From: Methanosarcina flavescens
GTDB lineage: Archaea; Halobacteriota; Methanosarcinia; Methanosarcinales; Methanosarcinaceae
DNA: 64,000 nt
Direction of reading: 5' to 3'
NCBI RefSeq assembly: GCF_001304615.2
Contig: NZ_CP032683.1
Location: 2,604,001-2,668,000, forward strand
Numbering within the stretch: position 1 is the first letter of the stretch; the number at the start of each line of letters is the position of its first letter. The position numbers were made by a program, and so were the translations under genes. The notes below the pieces were generated by a model that ran no database searches, had not been told where the DNA came from, and was given only the letters and a program-made list of their open reading frames with translations. Shown here piece after piece: positions 58,340 through 64,000 of the stretch.

Positions 58340-58984
58340 TTAAAAATACTTGAACAGGTCATCCCTTTTCATTTCGTGCAGCCTGTCCCGAAGCAAGCCC
58401 TTTAAGGCTTTCAGGTCTCCTTTTTTCGCGCTGATAGGGGCTATTATATGCTTCCAGTTCTGCCAGGGCGGCTCAAGCCCGAGCCGAACTGCAATCTTGT
58501 CAAGGAGGGAATCGTACTCGCTTTCTTTTACCTTATCCATCTTGTTTGCGGCGATAATGGTGTCAATCCCGACTTCCCTCAGGAAATCGAACATCTCGAC
58601 GTCTATCGGAATCTGGTTCCTTGAATCCCAGCGATCCACAATCTGCGGGAGAGCAGGACCGTCTATTACAAGCACTCCGAGTTTTATTCTTTCGGCGTTG
58701 TCTTCGATATAATGCACAGTTTTATCTTTTATGATGTCCTGTTTTCGGTCTTTTACTCCGCTCATGAAGCCGAAGCCCGGCATATCCGTGATAAGCAGGT
58801 CCGAAATCTGGATATATGTAGGGCGAAGGGTAACCCCCGGGCGTTTTCCAACCCTTACCTTCGCCCCGAAGAGTTCCCTAAGCAGGGAGGATTTGCCCAC
58901 GTTTGAGCGTCCCACAAATATTATCTCAAAGCTTATTTCGCTTTCAGCTGCGATTTTACTTATTTCCATTGTCTTCTGCTTCAT
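58340..58984 (-). CDS. engB: EngB-type GTP-binding protein
   Basis: EngB/YihA-family GTPase. With ATG at 58984 after GGAGAGG it has 214 residues; a longer reading to 59077 would run deep into the DHH gene. GTPase motifs are GRSNVGKSS (G1), VTLRPT (G2 region), DMPGFGF (G3), NKMDK (G4) and a C-terminal SAKKG (G5). Bacterial EngB helps assemble the large ribosomal subunit; the archaeal role is probably similar. The start overlaps the 3' end of the DHH phosphoesterase gene by 29 bp, so translation may be coupled. Confidence 0.88.
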   Translation of the reverse strand: MKQKTMEISKIAAESEISFEIIFVGRSNVGKSSLLRELFGAKVRVGKRPGVTLRPTYIQISDLLITDMPGFGFMSGVKDRKQDIIKDKTVHYIEDNAERIKLGVLVIDGPALPQIVDRWDSRNQIPIDVEMFDFLREVGIDTIIAANKMDKVKESEYDSLLDKIAVRLGLEPPWQNWKHIIAPISAKKGDLKALKGLLRDRLHEMKRDDLFKYF

Positions 58985-59954
58985 TTGCCTCTCCGAGTTC
59001 CTTATCAAAAGCCCTGAGGAATATGTAAAGGGAATTTTCCGGAATTCGAGCGCCTGCCGCAAGAGGGTGACCTCCACCGCTTCCCCCGAACTTGGGAGCG
59101 ACTGAGCGGAGAATACGGTTTACATCGACCTCTCCCCGCGAGCGGATGCTCAGGTCGTAAGCTTCCTTTTTCTCACGGTATTCAGCAGCAATCCCAACGT
59201 CACGCCTGCCGTAGGAGGCTGCGTAAATTGCTGCTTTTGAAATGGAGTTATTGCTATTTACAATATACGCGCAGTTTCTCAGGGTCCTCACGTTTTCCTT
59301 AACAAAAAGCCTTATCTTCTCCTCATTGATAGCAGCCTCCCTGGCGAGCTCAAGCAACTCAGGGACACTTGAGGGAATAATATCCTTTGAGAGGGGCTCG
59401 ATCAGGCTTCTCTTGAATTCGTACTCTTTTCCTTTATAAAGGATAGCCTGGGTCAGAGTTCCGGCCTGGAAGTAAAGGTTTCTTTTATCCCAGTCTTTAA
59501 TCCAGCTTTTTACATGCTTAGTGTTGTCGCAAAAGTCCCCTATAGCTCCATATATGGCTACTCTCCGCATATCCCTGTTCAGACGCTTTTCAAAAAGCCT
59601 GTAGGTTAGTTCTGAGGAACAGGCTTCAGGCTCATGGTAAAACCAGCTTTCTTTTATACAGCTTTCCGGGAGAGGGTGATGGTCAATATAGTAAAGGTTG
59701 CATTTTTTCGCAAACTTGCTAAGTATTGTTTGCAGCTCAGAACAGTTTCTCTCATCGATTGCGATATCGCAGATTATAAGATTTTTCACGCCCTCTATAA
59801 GCCTTAATTTGTTGAGAAGGCTAACTGGACTTGTGAAATATACGTACGCTTCCGGATATGCGGTTTTTGCAATGGCACCCGAGCAGATCCCATCCGAGTC
59901 CCCGTGGGTAAGCACTAGAGTTTTCGCTTTAAGCCAATTTTGAAGTTCTCTCAT
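58956..59954 (-). CDS. DHH-family phosphoesterase
   Basis: This 332-residue protein of the RecJ/NrnA-like DHH superfamily hydrolyses phosphodiesters in short RNA, DNA or cyclic dinucleotides. Motifs are LVLTHGDSDGICSGA (about 13-27), IICDIAID near 60, YYIDHHPLP near 93 (the DHH), and the C-terminal DHHA1 loop FGGSGGGHPLAAGARIP near 295-311. It lies in an operon with EngB. The substrate cannot be told; archaeal relatives include single-strand nucleases linked to replication and repair. Confidence 0.88.
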   Translation of the reverse strand: MRELQNWLKAKTLVLTHGDSDGICSGAIAKTAYPEAYVYFTSPVSLLNKLRLIEGVKNLIICDIAIDERNCSELQTILSKFAKKCNLYYIDHHPLPESCIKESWFYHEPEACSSELTYRLFEKRLNRDMRRVAIYGAIGDFCDNTKHVKSWIKDWDKRNLYFQAGTLTQAILYKGKEYEFKRSLIEPLSKDIIPSSVPELLELAREAAINEEKIRLFVKENVRTLRNCAYIVNSNNSISKAAIYAASYGRRDVGIAAEYREKKEAYDLSIRSRGEVDVNRILRSVAPKFGGSGGGHPLAAGARIPENSLYIFLRAFDKELGEANEAEDNGNK

Positions 59955-60006
59955 CCTTAATTCCTTTTTTTCACTTTTGGAAGATCATTAAGGTATTAGT
60001 TTTGTT

Positions 60007-60014
60007 CTACTAAA
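60007..60014. repeat. Left target-site duplication of the insertion sequence
   Basis: CTACTAAA lies immediately before the left inverted repeat and is repeated exactly at 61023-61030, directly after the right end. This is an 8-bp target duplication. Confidence 0.85.
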
Positions 60015-61022
60015 GGCTCTGTAGAAATCCTCTAAATTCTGTTTTTACCCAAAAATTATAAAAATAAAATTGTAAAAATGCTCCTTAATTTTTTTGTCCA
60101 CACAAAAAACAAAGGAGCAATTGCTATTGTCATCAAATAAGTATATTAAATTTATTGATCTCAGTCTTAAAACGGTTCAGTCTTCCAGACTGAACCTTTA
60201 CTCCTGCAAATATTCCAAACGTGTTTATACTCAACATCAGCTTCTTGTTCTTGTTTTATTGAAGGAGTATATAAGTACAGACTACCGTGACTTTGTAGAA
60301 CTTGTTGACCTCATGAACAATATAAAGGAAAAACTTGACCTTGATAAGGTTCCTCATTACACTACTCTTCAAAAGTTTGTGTCCAGAATTCCCTCTTCAT
60401 TGTTTAACCTAATTTTGTCAAAAACTCTAAAACTATTTTACTCACATGGAGAAAAAGTTCTCATTACGGCAATTGATGCAACAGGATTTACGAGTTCTTA
60501 TGCAAGTCATTATTATTCTAAGAGAACAGGGAAGCTCCGAAGGAGCTTCCTTAAAACTTCAATATCAGTAGACACTATTAAAAAAGTAATATTAGGATGG
60601 AAAATTAGCCAAAAAACAGATCATGATGTCAAGCATGCAAAGACTCTGATAAGACAATCAAACAAGTCAAGAAAGTCTCAATGTTATGTGATGGATAAAG
60701 GATATGATTCCGAAGAAATTCATACTCTAATAAGAGAAGAGATAAAAGCAGATTCAATAGTACCTTTGAGAGAAAGAAAAAGAAAGAGAATAAACGGAAA
60801 ATATAGAAAACAATTAAACAAAGACTTTGATAAGATCAAATACAATAGAAGGAATATAGTAGAGACAATAATATCTGTTGTAAAAAGAAAATTTGGAGAA
60901 ACATTAAGAGCAAGAAAGGTTAGAAATCAAGTAAAAGAAGTAAAAGTTAAACTAATAGTCTATAATATAAACAAAAAAGTAATACAATTATTATGGATTA
61001 AATTAAGGATTTCTACAGAGCC
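60015..61022 (+). mobile_element. Complete IS5-like insertion sequence, 1008 bp
   Basis: The element is bounded by inverted repeats GGCTCTGTAGAAATCCT (left, 60015-60031) and, read inward from the right end at 61022, GGCTCTGTAGAAATCCTTA. It is flanked by CTACTAAA duplications. It carries one transposase gene on the plus strand filling nearly the whole length. Intact ends, exact target duplication and an unbroken transposase point to a recent insertion, downstream of nothing essential, between the DHH gene and a surface-protein gene. Confidence 0.92.
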
Positions 61023-61029
61023 CTACTAA
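60127..61029 (+). CDS. IS5-family DDE transposase
   Basis: The likely start is TTG at 60127, nine bases after AAAGGAG, giving 300 residues. The frame is open from 60094. The catalytic triad is visible as ITAIDATGF (first Asp), [12 protein letters not shown] (second Asp) and [18 protein letters not shown] (Glu in the N/R-x2-V-E pattern of IS4/IS5 enzymes). The protein is very basic. The reading frame runs through the right inverted repeat; the last codons (Pro, Tyr) and the TAA stop at 61027-61029 use bases of the target duplication, so the host site supplies the stop codon. Confidence 0.9.
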   Translation: MSSNKYIKFIDLSLKTVQSSRLNLYSCKYSKRVYTQHQLLVLVLLKEYISTDYRDFVELVDLMNNIKEKLDLDKVPHYTTLQKFVSRIPSSLFNLILSKTLKLFYSHGEKVLITAIDATGFTSSYASHYYSKRTGKLRRSFLKTSISVDTIKKVILGWKISQKTDHDVKHAKTLIRQSNKSRKSQCYVMDKGYDSEEIHTLIREEIKADSIVPLRERKRKRINGKYRKQLNKDFDKIKYNRRNIVETIISVVKRKFGETLRARKVRNQVKEVKVKLIVYNINKKVIQLLWIKLRISTEPY

Positions 61030-61030
61030 A
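61023..61030. repeat. Right target-site duplication of the insertion sequence
   Basis: CTACTAAA, identical to 60007-60014. It contains the transposase stop codon TAA at 61027-61029. Confidence 0.85.
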
Positions 61031-61348
61031 TTTATTTTATATTTTACCCAGATGTATCCTAAGGTAAATAGAGGTTCGTTTTAATCTCCAATTTTCAGGA
61101 GTGATAGGAAAGACCAGAGCAGATTATAAAAAAAGGAATGAGATCAAAAAAGAGTAACCAAAAAAAGATTAAAACATAACATCACACGCTGATTGTAAAT
61201 ATTTACGCTGATTTTTTCAGGAACTTGCTCTATTACATTGCAGGGAAATACTCAACCAGGACTTTAATTATGGAATAAGGTAAACATAAAAAATATGAAA
61301 GAAATTGTACCTATGTATACCTTATTCTGTTATCTCCGGTTTAGATCT
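61031..61348. other. Spacer between the IS and the surface-protein gene
   Basis: 318 bp of AT-rich DNA without a gene. It holds the inverted repeat at 61273-61327, described separately, and A-rich runs near 61127-61170. Confidence 0.4.
61273..61327 (-). terminator. Long inverted repeat at the 3' end of the surface-protein gene
   Basis: GAATAAGGTAAACATA (61273-61288) pairs with TATGTATACCTTATTC (61312-61327) at 15 of 16 positions, around a loop of 23 nt. It starts 21 bp past the stop codon of the minus-strand gene and probably terminates the message or protects its 3' end. Confidence 0.6.
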
Positions 61349-62953
61349 TTAATTTCCTTCACTATCGCTTTTTCCCAGTAAACCTGTAACAGCTAGAAGT
61401 CCTGCTGCAGCAAGGATAACACTGAATCCGGGAGCTTCTCCGTTATCCTGCTCTGTAAGGCTGCTTAAAGAGTCATCTTTTTCCTGGCTGGATCCTGTTA
61501 CTCCTTCGGGCTGCGTGCTGCTTCCTTCAAGAGGAAGGGATACTCCTACATAAACAACAGGTGCATTTGAGACGACTTCACCCGAATAGTCATTAAGATC
61601 TAGAAAAGTTGCTTTGCATGCAGGAAGGTGGATTTCTCCTTCTTTATTCATTTGCAGGATGTACGTTATTTTTCTTGAATCCCCATCACTTTCAAGCACA
61701 TGTTTGAATCTGGTTTCCCCGCTTATAAATTTAGCTTCAGGAGGTATTGTATCGGTTAACGTTACACTTGCATCAACATTCCCCGTATTTTTTGCAGTGA
61801 CAGTAACAGTCAGCTCATCTCCCAGATTAAGCTGTTGCCTGTCTATGTTTTTCGTAACTGTTATTTCAGGCCCATAAATTTTTACTTTCTCCGAGTTATT
61901 AGAAGCAGCCTCTCTGTTCTGCCCATTGGGAAGAGTAAAAGTAGCTATAGCTTGCGGGAAAGTAAATTCTCCTGGCTTGTCAGGAATCAGGTTATACTCA
62001 AAAACTTTTTCACTTGTTTCTCCAGATTTAAGCGAAAAGGTCTTCTCAAGAGTTACAGGGTTCTGGAGGTGAGTTTCAGGAGCAATTGAATCCTTGAGCA
62101 CTATATTATTCAGATCACAGAGCCCTTCATTTCGGACGTTGACTGAGACATGCACAGGCTTTCCCATATAATTCTTTTTCGTAACAATCTTTGAGATAAC
62201 AAGACCCCACTTTTTCTCGACTTTTATAATTTTCGAACCCACATTTTCATACTTATCGCCCCTCACATCCACACATGTAGTTTTTGCGGTTATGTTAAGG
62301 TCAGTATCGACCCAGGGAGTTGGAGTTTTTAACGTAATATTTACAGGCTCAAGAGTCTCGCCTTTAAGAACTTCCCCAAATTTGTATGTTGTTTTTCCTT
62401 TAAGAACCTCCATTCCGGCCGTATCAATGGTTAGAACGGTATCCTTAGCTTTTGCTTTTCCGTCATTTTTAATCTTTATCGATACATAGATTGCGCTGTC
62501 TCCAGTAGATTTGGAATCATATGTATCCTTTTTAGTTTCAACGTCTATGTCAAAATTCGGCTCTCCTCTTATAAATATATCCAGTTTAGCATAAGGATTC
62601 CAGTTTCCTGTCCTGAACTCCTTTCCATCCCTCTTTATAATCTCATAATTTGGATTTACTTCCCGGGCATAAACTTTTATTTTGTCATCATATACTGCTT
62701 CCAGGCCTGCGGAAAGAGGAGCAATCTTTAATTTCTCCCCATCCTTTGAAATTGAGACGAATACTTGCTTGTTTTCATTAAAATCTTCTGCTTTTATAAC
62801 ATAGCCATCGACTGTCGCCGTTTCCCCCCAGTGTAGTGTAGCCCCATCACGTTTTCCTACCCACTCGATATCCTCTGCCGCCAGGGTGGTCATTGAGACA
62901 GCCAAAAAGAAGAAAACAGCAAATAATGCAATCAGTGCAAGCTTCTTAGCCAT
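61349..62953 (-). CDS. Exported surface protein with CARDB/DUF11-like repeats and PGF-type C-terminal helix
   Basis: This 534-residue envelope protein has a signal peptide (about 1-25, ending LAAEDIEW). The N-terminal domain (about 26-140) resembles the start of Methanosarcina S-layer-related proteins: TLHWGETATVDGYVIKAEDF and a later WNPYAKLDIFIRGEP. Three Ig-like modules of the CARDB/DUF11 kind follow (about 145-250, 255-365 and 368-475; for example GDELTVTVTAKNTGNVDASVTL). A Ser/Glu-rich stalk comes next, then EAPGFSVILAAAGLLAVTGLLGK, a PGF-like motif plus hydrophobic helix. Unusually, the tail after the helix is acidic (SDSEGN), not basic. It may be a structural cell-wall protein. Confidence 0.8.
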   Translation of the reverse strand: MAKKLALIALFAVFFFLAVSMTTLAAEDIEWVGKRDGATLHWGETATVDGYVIKAEDFNENKQVFVSISKDGEKLKIAPLSAGLEAVYDDKIKVYAREVNPNYEIIKRDGKEFRTGNWNPYAKLDIFIRGEPNFDIDVETKKDTYDSKSTGDSAIYVSIKIKNDGKAKAKDTVLTIDTAGMEVLKGKTTYKFGEVLKGETLEPVNITLKTPTPWVDTDLNITAKTTCVDVRGDKYENVGSKIIKVEKKWGLVISKIVTKKNYMGKPVHVSVNVRNEGLCDLNNIVLKDSIAPETHLQNPVTLEKTFSLKSGETSEKVFEYNLIPDKPGEFTFPQAIATFTLPNGQNREAASNNSEKVKIYGPEITVTKNIDRQQLNLGDELTVTVTAKNTGNVDASVTLTDTIPPEAKFISGETRFKHVLESDGDSRKITYILQMNKEGEIHLPACKATFLDLNDYSGEVVSNAPVVYVGVSLPLEGSSTQPEGVTGSSQEKDDSLSSLTEQDNGEAPGFSVILAAAGLLAVTGLLGKSDSEGN

Positions 62954-63067
62954 AGTTACCTTCCTTGAATTTCACACCATTATAACAATCTGCGCACTGG
63001 AAGCATGCATTCTGGATTTTTGCAACGGTTACGGCTACCTAAACATCTTTGCTTTCAGAATATAAAC

Positions 63068-63106
63068 AAACATTAAATGTTTATTTACAGTAATACGGCC
63101 GTATTA
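63068..63106 (-). promoter_or_regulatory. Two palindromes upstream of the surface-protein gene
   Basis: AAACAT-TAA-ATGTTT (63068-63082) and the perfect 16-bp dyad TAATACGGCCGTATTA (63091-63106) lie side by side about 115-155 bp before the start codon of the minus-strand surface protein. On that strand a TATA-like GTTTATATTC is at about 63055-63064, just downstream of them. They could be activator or repressor sites. Confidence 0.5.
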
Positions 63107-63216
63107 TAATCTAATGCATTGTTTTTTGCCCAGCACTCCCCTATGATTTATAATTTTTAAATCGCCTTTATTTTGTGATTCTAATTCTGTAGTTTTATTG
63201 AAGTCCAGGTTCATTT

Positions 63217-63291
63217 TATAGTTTGTAATTTACTGATAGTTTGTAACTTATTGATAGTTTGTAATTTGCTGATAGTTCGCAATTTACTGAT
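63217..63291. repeat. 18-bp tandem repeat, about four copies
   Basis: A unit like TGATAGTTTGTAATTTAC is repeated about four times with a few changes. It lies in the intergenic region upstream of nif3. Low GC and sequence drift suggest slippage. Confidence 0.7.
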
Positions 63292-63544
63292 CTATGTTGT
63301 TAGATTTACATTGTTAAATTCTAAAGCAGTTTTTTAACAGATTTTGTCTTAACTTTGTAAATTGTGACTCTATAAACTATCTTAATATCAGGTATTTTAA
63401 TTTTTTGTAGAGTTTAGAATCTTAATAAACTTCTAATATAAGAGATGTTATCATTTCAAAGCTACATACCCTGGCAAGATAGAATTGGAAATTTTCAAAT
63501 GCTATCAAGAGGTAACAGCTTCAGACTTATATCGGAGGTGTTTT

Positions 63545-64000
63545 ATGAAACTTGTAAAAGTCGTGGAGATTCTCGAAAAAATTGCACCACCCGAACTTGC
63601 CGATGAATTTGATGAAGGCAGGATCGGGCTAATTCTCAATCTGGATAATGACATAAAAAGGGTTGCGGTCTCCCTTGATGCCACCTTTCATGTACTTGAG
63701 AAAGCTGCAGAAATGAAAGCAGATCTGCTGGTTACCCACCATACTCTTATCTTCCATCCTGTAAACAAAATTTCAAATCCTCTGGCGAAATGCCTGAAGC
63801 TTGCTCTTGAGAATGAAATATCCCTTTACAGCATGCACACAAATTACGATAGGGCTGAAGGAGGCATCAACGATGTGCTTGCCTCAAAGCTCGGACTCAG
63901 GAATATCAAAACTGTGGAGATAGGCAGGATAGGGGAGATCGAACCATGCTCCCAGGCCGAACTTGCATCCCGTGTCTCTGAAGTCCTTAAAACTCCTGTA
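63545..64000 (+). CDS. Nif3-family dinuclear metal protein (partial, runs off the window)
   Basis: The first 152 codons are present, starting with ATG at 63545 after GGAGGTG. The protein begins MKLVKVVEILEKIAPPELAD and shows the Nif3 metal motifs THHTLIFHP at about 64-72 and SMHTNYDRAEGGIND at about 97-111, with His and Asp ligands for two metals. Nif3 proteins (YbgI/DUF34) form hexamers with a two-metal centre; the reaction is uncertain, with GTP cyclohydrolase I-like or hydrolase roles proposed. The C-terminal part lies outside the window. Confidence 0.9.
   Translation, partial: MKLVKVVEILEKIAPPELADEFDEGRIGLILNLDNDIKRVAVSLDATFHVLEKAAEMKADLLVTHHTLIFHPVNKISNPLAKCLKLALENEISLYSMHTNYDRAEGGINDVLASKLGLRNIKTVEIGRIGEIEPCSQAELASRVSEVLKTPV

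Larger units (their letters stand above)
62954..63544. other. Divergent intergenic region, surface protein / nif3
   Basis: 591 bp, AT-rich, no ORF. It contains two palindromes on the surface-protein side and an 18-bp tandem repeat on the nif3 side, listed separately. ATCGGAGGTG just before 63545 is the nif3 ribosome binding site. Confidence 0.5.

Overview
This window is a stretch of archaeal chromosome that looks like Methanosarcina or a close relative. The signs are a tRNA-dependent amidotransferase subunit (GatD), a RlmE methyltransferase with a C-terminal TRAM domain, the archaeal pantoate kinase and phosphopantoate ligase, an ATP-dependent DNA ligase, surface proteins ending in PGF-type sorting tails, a carbon monoxide dehydrogenase remnant, moderate AT richness and long AT-rich spacers. 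No tRNA, rRNA or CRISPR array was seen.

Layout. 1-2.8 kb: S-adenosyl(inosyl)homocysteine hydrolase and a nucleoside deaminase, both minus strand. 3.0-7.3 kb: a coenzyme A cluster on the minus strand (CoaBC, pantoate kinase, phosphopantoate--beta-alanine ligase, HD hydrolase). 7.5-11.9 kb: a Vms1-like release factor homologue, a DUF1275 membrane protein, RlmE and a PHP phosphoesterase. 12.2-14.9 kb: a broken PEP-synthase/rifampicin-phosphotransferase-like gene. 15.4-19.6 kb: two related beta-propeller surface proteins, the first apparently decayed. 19.7-24.5 kb: a TadC/TadA-type secretion or pilus pair with an unrecognised upstream gene and a relic of a second tadC. 25.2-27.2 kb: DUF2117 and UPF0173 proteins. 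27.5-33.6 kb: three tandem LarA-family genes converging on a sodium:solute symporter with a 52-residue accessory protein. 34-37 kb: gatD and argH. 37.3-41.6 kb: twin methyltransferases, a Gate-domain membrane protein and a UbiB-family kinase. 41.8-48.7 kb: an island of metal handling. 48.9-53.5 kb: rubrerythrin, Hsp20, a phasin-like protein, a lipoprotein, a secreted coiled-coil protein and a membrane-anchored winged-helix regulator. 53.9-57.2 kb: ACT protein, homoserine dehydrogenase and DNA ligase. 57.5-64 kb: a metzincin-like remnant, EngB, a DHH phosphoesterase, an intact IS5-like insertion sequence, a large surface protein and the start of a Nif3 gene.

The most unusual part is 41.8-48.7 kb. 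It holds two 68-residue HMA chaperones (one with CTG where the other has ATG), a frameshifted CxxC HMA-like gene, a three-HMA CopA copper ATPase, and a secreted 285-residue protein built of Met/Cys repeats with N-glycosylation sequons. Two tandem 15-bp palindromes sit at the predicted transcription start of that Met/Cys protein. I infer a copper (or other soft metal) capture and export system in which the Met/Cys protein would be a glycosylated extracellular metal sponge; the sequence alone does not prove this.

Decay and recent change are visible in several places: homopolymer frameshifts, a truncated cooS, gene-conversion tracts among the larA copies, and an IS whose transposase stop codon lies in the duplicated target site.
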